The translations under genes and the position numbers were made by a program. From the NCBI GenBank assembly GCA_030612005.1, contig JAUWOU010000015.1, positions 1 to 38,248 of the forward strand: a stretch of 38,248 bases of DNA, in the 5' to 3' direction. The stretch's first letter is position 1; every line of letters starts with the position of its first letter. Below the pieces are notes generated by a model. The model was given only the letters and a program-made list of their open reading frames with translations. It made no database searches and was not told the DNA's origin. The DNA comes from Candidatus Thorarchaeota archaeon (GTDB lineage: Archaea > Asgardarchaeota > Thorarchaeia > Thorarchaeales > Thorarchaeaceae). Positions 16,729-25,090 of this stretch are shown one piece after another.

Positions 16729-17019
16729 TTGAGTAATGTCAAGCAAAAAGAATGGGAAGAGTGTTATAGACACAAGCAGTCTGAGAAATCAAAAGCAGTC
16801 TATGCGAATTTGATAGTTTATAGTGTATGGGGAATTACAATTGTATTTTTAGGGCTCATCTATTCATGGCAAGGGTACGACGAAGTATACAATCGGGCAA
16901 CTCCCGAATCGACCTACTTCAACCAACTATCTGCTATCTTACTAATCGTTTTCGCAATAATCGTTACTATCCTGTATATTCGCTTCAGGTCAAGTCCTGG
17001 AAGGTCAATTGTCAGCTGA
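16729..17019 (+). CDS. Small two-helix membrane protein, unknown
   Basis: A 96-residue protein with a charged N-terminus and two membrane helices (about 25-45 and 68-88), the second followed by a basic tail. The TTG start has GGGGGAG about seven bases upstream, a strong ribosome binding site that fixes the start. It lies 52 bp after the flavoprotein gene and may share its transcript. The family is not recognised. Confidence 0.6.
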   Translation: MSNVKQKEWEECYRHKQSEKSKAVYANLIVYSVWGITIVFLGLIYSWQGYDEVYNRATPESTYFNQLSAILLIVFAIIVTILYIRFRSSPGRSIVS

Positions 17020-17039
17020 TTGATTCGTGAATGGAGTAA

Positions 17040-17753
17040 CTATTGCTTTACTCCAATGAAGAGACCCTCTTTCATCAGACCTGGTTCAACGAACTGCGTG
17101 GAAAGACCACTATCCTCCATCAGTGCGATGTATGTACTTCTTGGAAATATACTCATGGGACTGGGGTCAATAAAATGTTTAGTGCCATCCTCCCGTGTTG
17201 ATATTAGGAAATGGAAGTCTAGATAGACAATATCGCCCTCTCTCCTACTTACGTTTGCTCTGGCAATCTTGATATCTGGTAGATCCAAGCTTGTGAGTCC
17301 CATAGATCTATCACGAACAGTATCCTTCGTAAACATGGGCTCTATAATTACAACTCCACCTTCATTAGAATGAGTTGAGAATGCTTTGATTGCTCCTGCT
17401 AGTTCTTCCTCTGTTGTCAGATGTCCTATTGACCCGAAGAGACAAGTAATCACATCGAACTTGCGTCCTAAATTCAGATTGACCATATTACCTTGCACAA
17501 AGTCGATGTTTGGGCATTTCTTTCGTGCAACCTTGAGCATTGCATCACTCAGGTCAAATCCCATTGTTTCATACTTATCCATAAGATGAATGATATGTGT
17601 TCCAGTGCCACAAGCAACATCCAACAAGTGGTTACCGTCGGATTTCTTGTATTCCTGAATGAACTCATGAAGTTTTTTTGAGTTGTTCTCATAATCTATC
17701 TGTCCGTAGATCTGGTCGTAGTATTTTGCTAGTTTAGTGTAGAAATCCGTCAT
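17040..17753 (-). CDS. Class I SAM-dependent methyltransferase
   Basis: A 237-residue methyltransferase: N-terminal LAKYYDQIYGQIDYENNS, motif I LLDVACGTGTHI (about 43-54), MGFDLSDAMLKVARKKCP, FVQGNMVNLNLGRKFDVITCLFGSIG (motif IV) and GGVVIIEPMF (motif V). The pattern matches the Methyltransf_25/11 group often annotated as ubiquinone- or glycine-sarcosine-like methyltransferases. The substrate cannot be told. It ends 20 bp from the convergent small membrane protein. Confidence 0.88.
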   Translation of the reverse strand: MTDFYTKLAKYYDQIYGQIDYENNSKKLHEFIQEYKKSDGNHLLDVACGTGTHIIHLMDKYETMGFDLSDAMLKVARKKCPNIDFVQGNMVNLNLGRKFDVITCLFGSIGHLTTEEELAGAIKAFSTHSNEGGVVIIEPMFTKDTVRDRSMGLTSLDLPDIKIARANVSRREGDIVYLDFHFLISTREDGTKHFIDPSPMSIFPRSTYIALMEDSGLSTQFVEPGLMKEGLFIGVKQ

Positions 17754-17805
17754 GGTTCAATAAGTACAGGAACTTTTACATAAATCATCCGCAGAGAGTT
17801 AATAG

Positions 17806-18333
17806 TTAAAGAAATACATCAGTTTCACTCCCAGTCTGCCGGGGTTTGTATAGACTATAGAATATCCGCAGCAAATAAGCTCCAATACCCAATATGCCAA
17901 AGAATATGCAAATATTGTAAATAAATACTAATTGAAAAAGACCAAGAAATGGATTCCCGATAAGGGGGAAAAAGGGGTTCATCTCACCATAGAGGATAGA
18001 ATCTAGAAGGACATGCGAATAAGTACCGATTATACTTGCTGGAAAAATCTGACGAAAAGATGACTCTTGATGCAGACCAAAGATCGATACTAACTTGTTG
18101 AGATATCCTCTAAATGGATAGATTGTAAGAGATAGAACACAGGCAACAATCGTTGCTCCTAGATAGGTATGAAAAAACCCATGAAATTGATACGGAAGTT
18201 GCAGCATTAGAATTGTTAGAGGTTCTAAATCCAGAATAACACTTGCAACTATCAATGTTGAAAAATCAATAAATGGTAATAGAACTACACCAAGAAGAAA
18301 TCCAGGTCCGAAATGATAAGGAGTGAATGGCAT
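17806..18333 (-). CDS. Membrane-bound YdjM/DUF457-like putative metal-dependent hydrolase
   Basis: A 175-residue membrane protein starting MPFTPYHFGPGFLLG, the N-terminal motif of a common archaeal family related to YdjM. Further motifs are the acidic SVILDLEPL (about 33-41), FHGFFHTYLG (His pair, about 49-58) and IGTYSHVLLDSILY (about 101-114). The protein has about four hydrophobic helices. The substrate is unknown. It is divergent from the hydrogenase operon across about 175 bp and not obviously linked to it. Confidence 0.75.
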   Translation of the reverse strand: MPFTPYHFGPGFLLGVVLLPFIDFSTLIVASVILDLEPLTILMLQLPYQFHGFFHTYLGATIVACVLSLTIYPFRGYLNKLVSIFGLHQESSFRQIFPASIIGTYSHVLLDSILYGEMNPFFPLIGNPFLGLFQLVFIYNICIFFGILGIGAYLLRIFYSLYKPRQTGSETDVFL

Positions 18334-18442
18334 TACTCGATCACAGAGTCAAATGTAGGATTATGTCATTTAAGTAAGTTGAGAGTTTCCGCCACACCGA
18401 TTCTAATAATGAATATTGATTCAAATAGTAATTGGTTTTATG

Positions 18443-18458
18443 GAAAAAGCCTTAATAG
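18443..18458 (+). promoter_or_regulatory. BRE/TATA promoter of the hydrogenase operon
   Basis: A purine-rich BRE-like GAAAAAGC (18443-18450) directly precedes a TATA-like CTTAATAG (18451-18458). Transcription would start near 18480, giving a leader of about 30 bases before the ATG at 18509, which has a GGGTG ribosome binding site. Confidence 0.5.
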
Positions 18459-18508
18459 AAAGTTCTCGAAACATAGCGATTCACATTGCCATACTGTGGG
18501 TGCCTAAC

Positions 18509-19543
18509 ATGCGAATATTGAAAATGCAACCAAAATTTCTCGACAAATTCCTAGAGAGCCTTGAGAAATTTGGAGCTTTGTACGGACCAGTACACCGGAA
18601 TGGTGTAATGAAGTACGACAGGATTGAGAGCGTGTCCGAACTTGATTTATCGGGCCACCAACTTCCAATGATACCGGTTAAGAAACTCTTCAATCCCAAA
18701 CAGTTTACGATGCTCCATTTCAATGAAAAGGGATTCTACCCTGACTACTCAATGATTGAGAAGAGGGTAATAATTGGAGTTCATCCATGTGAGATTCATG
18801 GAGTTCTAAGACTTGATGAGATCTTCTTGAATGATCCAGCAGACCCATACTATGCTGGATTAAGGGACAACTCAGCAATCATCGGATTTTCATGCTGGCC
18901 AACAGAGTCTTCACTATGCAAGTCTGCTGGAACTGATATTGTAGATGAAGGGTTTGACTTGTTCTTCATGAACCTTAATGAATTCTATTTAGTATGGGTT
19001 GGATCTAGTCGTGGCTATGATATGATACACGAACGAGAGGAGTTCTTTGAACAGGAAGTTAGCCACGAAGACATGCGGAAGTATATAGAGTGGAGAAATA
19101 AGCGAAACGAAGTATTCAAACTCGAGATTGATTTTGGAAGTATGCCAGATATAATGGAGCTTAGCCACAATAGCGAGGTTTGGGATTATTTTGCTGAGAA
19201 ATGTCTTTCATGTGGTCAATGCACAATGGTTTGCCCAACATGTAATTGCTATAATGTTTCAGATGTTTTTGATGTAACGAATGAAACAACGGGACGTCGT
19301 GAGCGCACCTGGGATAGCTGCATGTTTGTAGATTACAGCCTTGTTGCAGGTGGTCATAATTTTAGAGAATCTCGTGCAGACCGTCTAAAACTTTGGTATA
19401 CTCATAAGCTGAAAACTTTCGGAAGCGAGTATGGAAGACCAGGTTGTATTGGATGTGGACGCTGTGTTGATACGTGTCCTGTTGATATTAACGTGGTCAC
19501 GGTGTCGCAAGCGCTTATTTCAGGGGAGGTGCCTAAAGAATGA
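18509..19543 (+). CDS. hydB: Sulfhydrogenase beta subunit (4Fe-4S protein), group 3b [NiFe] hydrogenase
   Basis: About 344 residues from the ATG at 18509, which aligns with the usual short N-terminus (MRILKMQPKFLDKFLESL) and has GGGTG upstream. A TTG at 18416 would add 31 residues without support. The middle has HPCEIHGVLRLDEIF, typical of this family, which is shared with anaerobic sulfite reductase subunit A. The C-terminal third has two 4Fe-4S motifs, CLSCGQCTMVCPTCNC and CIGCGRCVDTCPVDI. It passes electrons between the hydrogenase module and the flavin subunit and has been linked to polysulfide reduction. It is the first gene of a four-gene operon and overlaps the next by ATGA. Confidence 0.92.
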   Translation: MRILKMQPKFLDKFLESLEKFGALYGPVHRNGVMKYDRIESVSELDLSGHQLPMIPVKKLFNPKQFTMLHFNEKGFYPDYSMIEKRVIIGVHPCEIHGVLRLDEIFLNDPADPYYAGLRDNSAIIGFSCWPTESSLCKSAGTDIVDEGFDLFFMNLNEFYLVWVGSSRGYDMIHEREEFFEQEVSHEDMRKYIEWRNKRNEVFKLEIDFGSMPDIMELSHNSEVWDYFAEKCLSCGQCTMVCPTCNCYNVSDVFDVTNETTGRRERTWDSCMFVDYSLVAGGHNFRESRADRLKLWYTHKLKTFGSEYGRPGCIGCGRCVDTCPVDINVVTVSQALISGEVPKE

Positions 19544-20388
19544 ATATATCAAAGATGCACGAAAACCCCTACAACCCAGAGCCAGCTCGCATTGTTCGAC
19601 ACTATGATTTGATTGAAGATCATAGATTCTTCCAGATTCGTCACGTGGACATGAATCGTGCGATGTCATTCACTTACAATCCAGGACAATTTATCATGTT
19701 GTCAATTCCTGGAGTTGGAGAAGCACCCTTCTCAATTTCATCAACACCAAGTCGACCAGGAATATTGGAGCTTGGCGTGAGGAAAGTGGGGACCCTAACT
19801 GAATCACTTTTCCAGAAACAAGACAATGATATCATCTATATTCGTGGTCCATACGGAAACGGATACAAAATAGAGCAGATGGAGAAAAAAGATCTCATCA
19901 TCACTGCTGGGGGTCTTGGTGTCATTCCCTTGAGATCAATATTGTACTATGTACTTGATAATCGAGACAAGTTTGGTCGAGTCTTTTTCTTGTATGGAGC
20001 AGGAGACTCTAACCAGTTTCTGTTCAGAGATGAATTCTTCCAACTAAAAGCACGCAATGATTTAGATTGTATGTACACAGTTGATAAAGCTGATAAAACG
20101 TGGACCGAGAGTGAGGGTGTTGTTACTAAATTATTCAAGAATCTCCCAGAAATCGACCCTCAGAATACCATTGGATTGGTCACGGGTCCACCTGTGATGT
20201 ACAAATTCGTCATTGACGAGTTTCTCAAACTCAAGATACCCAAGAATATGATTCAGCTCTCCTTAGAGAGACGAATGAAATGTGGTATCGGAAAGTGTGG
20301 ACATTGTGCTCTTGATCATCTTTACACTTGTATAGATGGTCCAGTATTCACTTACTGGGATACACAACACTTCAGGGAGTTGATCTAG
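19540..20388 (+). CDS. hydG: Sulfhydrogenase gamma subunit, FAD/NAD(P)-binding with 2Fe-2S
   Basis: A 282-residue ferredoxin-NADP reductase-like protein: FAD site NPGQFIMLSIPGVGEAPFSIS (split by strand turns, about 48-68), VGTLTESLF, GPYGNG, the pyridine-nucleotide site TAGGLGVIPLRS (about 127-138), GPPVMYKF, and a C-terminal 2Fe-2S motif CGIGKCGHC...C (about 247-265). It exchanges electrons with NAD(P)H in the group 3b complex. The start overlaps hydB, and the stop TAG directly touches the ATG of hydD, so translation is tightly coupled. Confidence 0.93.
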   Translation: MNISKMHENPYNPEPARIVRHYDLIEDHRFFQIRHVDMNRAMSFTYNPGQFIMLSIPGVGEAPFSISSTPSRPGILELGVRKVGTLTESLFQKQDNDIIYIRGPYGNGYKIEQMEKKDLIITAGGLGVIPLRSILYYVLDNRDKFGRVFFLYGAGDSNQFLFRDEFFQLKARNDLDCMYTVDKADKTWTESEGVVTKLFKNLPEIDPQNTIGLVTGPPVMYKFVIDEFLKLKIPKNMIQLSLERRMKCGIGKCGHCALDHLYTCIDGPVFTYWDTQHFRELI

Positions 20389-21174
20389 ATGACTACACAA
20401 GAGAAGAAAGCAGCTCCTAAACCAAAGATAGGTGTCTATGGATTTACTGGATGCGCTGGAGACCAACTCCTTATCATCCATACAGAAGATGAACTTCTGA
20501 ATCTATTTGGTTCAGTGGATATGCAGTCCTTTGTGATGGCATCAAGTAATCCCATAGAGGGAGAACTAGACGTAGCCTTTGTGGAAGGTAGTGTCAGTAC
20601 TGATGAAGAGGAGGAACACATTCTCGATATCAGAAAGAGAGCCAAGATACTTGTTGCAATGGGTAACTGTGCAGTGGGTGGAGGACCCCAAGCAATGTAC
20701 ACTGGGGACAAAAAGTACAAAGAACGCCTTCAGAAGGTATATGGTGATAATGTTAAGTTCTTCATTGAACCAGTGGAAGCAAAACCCCTTGATGCCTATG
20801 TTGAAGTAGATTACTATCTTCCAGGCTGCCCAATAGACCAGAAACAGGCGTTTGCTCTCATAACTAGACTGATTCATGGTGCAGTTCCTGAAACAAACCC
20901 GCATCCAGTCTGTCATGAGTGTAAGCTAAATGAGACCCATTGTCTATTATTGGACAAGAAGTTCTGTCTTGGTCCCCTGGTGGCAGGTGGTTGTGATTCA
21001 GTTTGTCCAAGCCATGGACTTCCATGCGTTGGATGTTGGGGTCCAATAGAAGACGGTAATTTCAAGGAGCATTTCAAACTCCTTGAGAGTTTTGGAATGT
21101 CAAAGAAAGAAATCACAAGACGGATCAAGAACTATGGAGGACATAAAATCCTGCAATATTTGGAGAACCTTTGA
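20389..21174 (+). CDS. hydD: Sulfhydrogenase delta subunit, [NiFe] hydrogenase small subunit
   Basis: A 261-residue small subunit: GFTGCAGDQ (about 15-23), AMGNCAVGGGPQAMY (about 84-98), YLPGCPID (about 143-150) for the proximal cluster, then a Cys-rich end (HECKLNETHCLL, KKFCLGPLVAGGCDSVCP, GLPCVGCWGP) for two more Fe-S clusters. It relays electrons from the NiFe site to HydG and HydB. The gene starts on the base after the hydG stop and ends four bases into the hydA ORF, which fits a single operon. Confidence 0.93.
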   Translation: MTTQEKKAAPKPKIGVYGFTGCAGDQLLIIHTEDELLNLFGSVDMQSFVMASSNPIEGELDVAFVEGSVSTDEEEEHILDIRKRAKILVAMGNCAVGGGPQAMYTGDKKYKERLQKVYGDNVKFFIEPVEAKPLDAYVEVDYYLPGCPIDQKQAFALITRLIHGAVPETNPHPVCHECKLNETHCLLLDKKFCLGPLVAGGCDSVCPSHGLPCVGCWGPIEDGNFKEHFKLLESFGMSKKEITRRIKNYGGHKILQYLENL

Positions 21175-21191
21175 TTGTGGAGGAAAAAAGA

Positions 21192-22481
21192 ATGTCAAAG
21201 AAAGAAATCGTTATTGAACCTCTAGCCCGAGTTGAGGGACATGGAGGAATTAGGGTTGTGATTGAGGGAAATAAAATCAGCGATGTAGAAGTACGAATAC
21301 TTGAAGGTCCCCGACTCTTTGAAGAGCTGGTTGTCGGTAAGACACCAGAAGAGGATCTCAGCATTGTGCCCAGAATCTGTGCAATCTGCAATCTATCTCA
21401 CAAATATGCAGCCTTGAGAGGTCTTGAGAAAGCATTGGGTGTAACAATCCCAAACGTTACGCAGGAATATCGCCATCTAATGCATAATGGTGAGATAATT
21501 GAAAGCCACAGTCTTCATCTCTACTTCCTAGCTTTACCAGATTTTCTTGGTTATGACAATGCAGTAGCAATGGCAGACAAATACGGAGATGTAGTTGTTA
21601 AAGCATTACAACTGAAGAAATTCGGTAACAAGATAATGCGAATGATGGGCGGTAGAATGATTCATGGAGAAAATCCAGTATTGGGTGGGTTCGGTAAACT
21701 CCCAAGTAAGAAGGCTCTAATCGCCATCAAAAAAGAGGCAGAGGAATTATTGCCTTTTGCGATGGCAACCATAGACCTACTAGCGGGACTTGAAATTCCA
21801 AACCATATAGAACGAGAAACTCAGTTCCTCTGCTGTAAACCTACTCATGAGGGATATGACTACTACGGGGAGTTCTTCATAACATCCGATGGAAAGGAAC
21901 ACCCAGTTGAGAACTACAAGGAAGTAATCATCGAAAGAACAGTCAGTCATAGCTTCGCAAAACGAGGAACATACAACGGAGCCCCATTCACGGTAGGTGC
22001 AATTGCACGTATCATTCTACTAAGAGATAGGCTAACGGGTCAAGCAAAGGAGGCTTGTGATAAGCTGTTCAATGAACGGTGGCACCGCAACCCCCTGTAC
22101 AACAACTTTGCTCAAGCCGTTGAACAAGTCTTCTCACTAGAGAGTGTTATCAGCATTGTAGACAAACTACTTGAAAGTGATACTCCTGAGATTGCTCAGC
22201 GGACAACGGAAACAGGTTCTGGTACAGGAGCTGTTGAAGCTCCGCGAGGTACACTCATCCATTCCTACAAGATAAAGGATGGAAAAACAACTTATGCTGA
22301 TTTCATCACACCTACCGCAATGTTCCTTGATGATGTCGAGGCTTTCATTCGTACGGGTGGAGAGAACTTGCTCGCGAACAATCAGATGGAGAATATTGAA
22401 CTCAAGTTCGAGATGATTGTACGAGCCTTTGATCCATGCATTAGTTGCAGTGCACATCTAGTAGAAGTTGTGTACAAATAA
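21192..22481 (+). CDS. hydA: Sulfhydrogenase alpha subunit, [NiFe] hydrogenase large subunit (group 3b)
   Basis: A 429-residue catalytic subunit. The N-terminal L1 motif RICAICNLSH supplies Cys63 and Cys66, and the C-terminal L2 motif DPCISCSAH supplies Cys416 and Cys419, the four nickel ligands. A seven-residue tail after His422 (LVEVVYK) should be cut off by a hydrogenase maturation protease once nickel is inserted, and no protease or hyp gene is in the window. The ATG at 21192 has GGAGG eight bases upstream and is preferred over the TTG at 21171. The subunit order and size match Thermococcales sulfhydrogenase, a cytoplasmic enzyme coupling H2 and NADPH. Confidence 0.95.
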   Translation: MSKKEIVIEPLARVEGHGGIRVVIEGNKISDVEVRILEGPRLFEELVVGKTPEEDLSIVPRICAICNLSHKYAALRGLEKALGVTIPNVTQEYRHLMHNGEIIESHSLHLYFLALPDFLGYDNAVAMADKYGDVVVKALQLKKFGNKIMRMMGGRMIHGENPVLGGFGKLPSKKALIAIKKEAEELLPFAMATIDLLAGLEIPNHIERETQFLCCKPTHEGYDYYGEFFITSDGKEHPVENYKEVIIERTVSHSFAKRGTYNGAPFTVGAIARIILLRDRLTGQAKEACDKLFNERWHRNPLYNNFAQAVEQVFSLESVISIVDKLLESDTPEIAQRTTETGSGTGAVEAPRGTLIHSYKIKDGKTTYADFITPTAMFLDDVEAFIRTGGENLLANNQMENIELKFEMIVRAFDPCISCSAHLVEVVYK

Positions 22482-22494
22482 AGTCACTATTTGT

Positions 22495-22531
22495 GGGTGT
22501 GGTCATACCACACTCACAGCTCTACTTTTTT
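22495..22531 (+). terminator. Hairpin terminator after the hydrogenase operon
   Basis: GGGTGTGGT (22495-22503) and ACCACACTC (22507-22515) form a nine-pair stem with one wobble and a three-base loop, followed about ten bases later by a run of six Ts. It separates the operon from the convergent YgbA-like gene. Confidence 0.65.
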
Positions 22532-22892
22532 ATTTCACATCTCTTTCTGAGTCAATATCATTTCGATCATGAATCTGGTGTCTAACCCAAGACATAGGTG
22601 CACGCAGAGCAATTCGAGGACCAGAATATCGCATTACTTGTCGAATCTCTTTACGCATTGTCGAATTATAACAATGAGTAGGACATTTCCTGCAAGTCGG
22701 TTTATCCTCATGGTATTGGCAGTGATCCAATCTTAGAAGTGAATAATCTAACAAGGTTTGACATTCAGAACATAGAGTTTCGCTAGAAGAGTTATGTTTC
22801 TTCTCACAATATAGACGAATCAATTTCTCAAGGGTTTCTTTCTCTTTCTGTATCTTAGGACCGATGCCAGAAGAATTTGATTTATCATGCAT
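22530..22892 (-). CDS. YgbA_NO family protein (nitrosative-stress-associated)
   Basis: About 120 residues matching the YgbA family (nitrous oxide-stimulated promoter family): EKETLEKLIRLYCEKKH, LCSECQTLLDYSLLRLDHC, KPTCRKCPTHCYNSTMRKEI and VMRYSGPRIALRAPM. The conserved cysteines probably bind an Fe-S cluster or metal. Bacterial ygbA is induced by nitric oxide and aids recovery from it. The start at 22892 has GGTGAT seven bases upstream; a GTG at 22907 would include that site. It is convergent with the hydrogenase operon and divergent from the small Cys protein. The family is mainly bacterial. Confidence 0.85.
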   Translation of the reverse strand: MHDKSNSSGIGPKIQKEKETLEKLIRLYCEKKHNSSSETLCSECQTLLDYSLLRLDHCQYHEDKPTCRKCPTHCYNSTMRKEIRQVMRYSGPRIALRAPMSWVRHQIHDRNDIDSERDVK

Positions 22893-22987
22893 TCCAAAAA
22901 TCACCAAGGATTCTAATAATGAGAAAAATTGACCTATATCAAGAATAAGGTAGTGACATCCCCTAAGACAATGCTTAAGATTGACAC

Positions 22988-23017
22988 AACCTCGCAGCTC
23001 CTAACTCAAACGAGGTT
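22988..23017 (+). promoter_or_regulatory. Hairpin sequestering a ribosome binding site
   Basis: AACCTCG (22988-22994) is a perfect complement of CGAGGTT (23011-23017), with a 16-base loop. The second arm contains GAGGT, the ribosome binding site six bases before the ATG at 23023. Folding would hide it, so translation could be switched by temperature, a ligand or a protein. Confidence 0.45.
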
Positions 23018-23022
23018 ATGTC

Positions 23023-23298
23023 ATGGCCCTATACTGTGTAATGGTCAAGGGTGCCTGTCGGGGGAAAGGCTGCGATTTCTGGGTGAGAGTAAAGATAAGG
23101 AAACTCGCTCTAGATGAATTAGTTACGGGAATTAGAGAATCTATTGTAGAATGCAATATCAAGAATTCAATGTCTTTAGAGGATGCCATACAAGAATATT
23201 GGTCACAGATTGGGGTACGAAACATGGACAAATTATGTGTGGAAGAACCAGACCTCTGCACAAAAATGATGGATGCTGAGGTCTTGGCACAGAAATGA
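23023..23298 (+). CDS. Small Cys-containing protein, unknown
   Basis: A 91-residue protein with six cysteines (three within residues 5-17, then at about 44, 72 and 78) that may bind metal or an Fe-S cluster. The rest looks like a helical domain (LALDELVTGIRESIVECNI and MSLEDAIQEYWSQI). The family is not recognised. GAGGT is six bases before the ATG. It faces the FAD oxidoreductase gene convergently (the ends are six bases apart) and is divergent from the YgbA-like gene. Confidence 0.65.
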   Translation: MALYCVMVKGACRGKGCDFWVRVKIRKLALDELVTGIRESIVECNIKNSMSLEDAIQEYWSQIGVRNMDKLCVEEPDLCTKMMDAEVLAQK

Positions 23299-23304
23299 TT
23301 TGGA

Positions 23305-24954
23305 CTAGCTTACATCTGCAGGTACAGGAACCACATTTCCTCTGTTTATAATCCACTTTGGATCAAGAGCTTTCTTCACAGCTTGCATCTCAGAGATGCC
23401 CTCTGGTCCGTACATTGCCTCAAGGAATGCTCGCTTAAGCTTCCCAATACCATGCTCTGCGGCTACAGTTCCTCCGAGTTCAACTGCGCGTTTTGCAAAC
23501 ATCATGTAGTTGTCCATACCTTGTTTGACTTCCTCATTATTTCGAGGAATCATATTGACATGCAAGTGATTACTCCCAATATGACCGAAGATTACGTATT
23601 CCATACCTTGTTTTTCAAGTGTTGTTCGATAGAATTTGAGATAATCTCGGAATGCCTCGTCCGGTACTGCCATGTCAGTACCGATTTTGTGTACTTCACT
23701 ATACTCTGCTTTGCGCTGAGCAATCAAACCGTTCACAGCCTCTGGAACGAAGTGACGAACTTTCTTCATTTTCTCTAACTCAGTCCAGTCTAAACCAGCC
23801 CAACTAGATTCAGATGATGTGTTATGCTTGTTGAGGACTTCCTCAAGAGCCATAATCAGCTCCTCCATTTGATCCTCTGCATATGAAAACTCGAAGAAGA
23901 CAATTGCTTTTGTATCATCTTTCATCGCGGGAACCGTGATTCCTGCAGAGCTTGCTTTTTCCTTAATCATTTTAATCGCATTTGGTCCAAAGTACTCTAG
24001 AAAATACATTTTCACAATTGACTCTGGAGATCTAATATCGTATACAAAATTAACAGCATCATCTTCGCTTGGAAAGAATGCCATCACAGTCATGATATTA
24101 TCTGGTAATTTGTTGAGTACGAGTTCAACCAAGGTGATGACACCTAGAATTCCTTCTGAACCAATGAACAAATCGATAAGATCCATATTGGGTTTTGCAA
24201 AGAGTCCTGCAGCATTCTTTGTCTTTGGCATCTCATAGGTAGGGACAACGACTTCTACATCAGTGCCATCACTCAACGTTATGATGAATTTTCCATCTTT
24301 AGAAATTACATCGCCTCTGTTGATATCAAGAATATCCCCATTAGCTAGAACTACTCTAATTCTACAGACCCAATCCCTAACCGCACCATACTTGAATGTC
24401 TTGGCACCTGATGCATTACAAGCAACTAGTCCTCCCAACCAAGCACTCATCTCAGTGGGATCTACAGGGAAAGTGAAAGTATCAGACTCTTCTTTGAAAC
24501 TAGAGAGTGCAACTTGCTGTTGCTCAGTACCCTTGCGTTCTAGAGCATCAAGACTCTTGGTGGTAACTGCTCTTACCACATCTTCAAGGGTAGCTCCCGC
24601 TTCAGCAGCAATAGAATAGAGTTCTTCCTCTTGGGTATAGTTCATGTAAAGAAGATCAGTCATCTTCTCAAGATTCATTGCAATACCACCAAGCGGAACA
24701 GCTGCTCCGGTTAATCCGGTTCTTCCACCTTGGATAGTTACAGCGGTACCTGCTTCAAATGCCTCTTTCATGAGCACAGCAACTTCAGCTTCAGTCGATG
24801 GAAATACAATCTTCTCAGCCATACCCTCAAAGGAGTGGCTTTCATCATCAAGGTAGAGGGCATAAGTATCAGTAATCTCAGATTGATCTGTCACTGTTTT
24901 GACCTGCGAGATTTCAACATCCTCTGATTTTAGTGCGATCATGTGATTAGTCAT
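23305..24954 (-). CDS. FAD-linked oxidoreductase, GlcD/D-lactate dehydrogenase type
   Basis: About 549 residues. The FAD_binding_4 domain is seen at about 35-270: IVFPSTEAEVAVLMKEA, GGRTGLTGAAVPLGGIAMNL (the FAD pyrophosphate loop), GATLEDVV, GGLVACNASGAKTFKYGAVRDWV and GSEGILGVIT. The C-terminal FAD-oxidase domain has FGHIGSNHLHVNMIP and AAEHGIGKLKRAFL near the end. Family members oxidise glycolate, D-lactate or other 2-hydroxy acids. The acceptor is unknown and no partner Fe-S gene (GlcF) is beside it. The ATG at 24954 has GAGGAG upstream; the ATG at 24993 lies before that site. An A/T-rich promoter (AATATTTAATATTG on the minus strand) precedes it. Confidence 0.9.
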   Translation of the reverse strand: MTNHMIALKSEDVEISQVKTVTDQSEITDTYALYLDDESHSFEGMAEKIVFPSTEAEVAVLMKEAFEAGTAVTIQGGRTGLTGAAVPLGGIAMNLEKMTDLLYMNYTQEEELYSIAAEAGATLEDVVRAVTTKSLDALERKGTEQQQVALSSFKEESDTFTFPVDPTEMSAWLGGLVACNASGAKTFKYGAVRDWVCRIRVVLANGDILDINRGDVISKDGKFIITLSDGTDVEVVVPTYEMPKTKNAAGLFAKPNMDLIDLFIGSEGILGVITLVELVLNKLPDNIMTVMAFFPSEDDAVNFVYDIRSPESIVKMYFLEYFGPNAIKMIKEKASSAGITVPAMKDDTKAIVFFEFSYAEDQMEELIMALEEVLNKHNTSSESSWAGLDWTELEKMKKVRHFVPEAVNGLIAQRKAEYSEVHKIGTDMAVPDEAFRDYLKFYRTTLEKQGMEYVIFGHIGSNHLHVNMIPRNNEEVKQGMDNYMMFAKRAVELGGTVAAEHGIGKLKRAFLEAMYGPEGISEMQAVKKALDPKWIINRGNVVPVPADVS

Positions 24955-25090
24955 TCTCTTTGCTCCTCTAAAGATATTGGTGAAAATTAACAATATTAAA
25001 TATTCCGTACGGTAACTGCAAGTATGCTTTTAAGAACAGGACCGACAGCGTCGCAATCACACACTAATTACAAGATTTGAGCGTGATGAC

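Noticed and set aside
24263-24619. Plus-strand ORFs inside the FAD oxidoreductase gene (also 26477-27217 minus inside the permease)
   Set aside because: They are antisense shadows of clearly coding genes, with no family features of their own.
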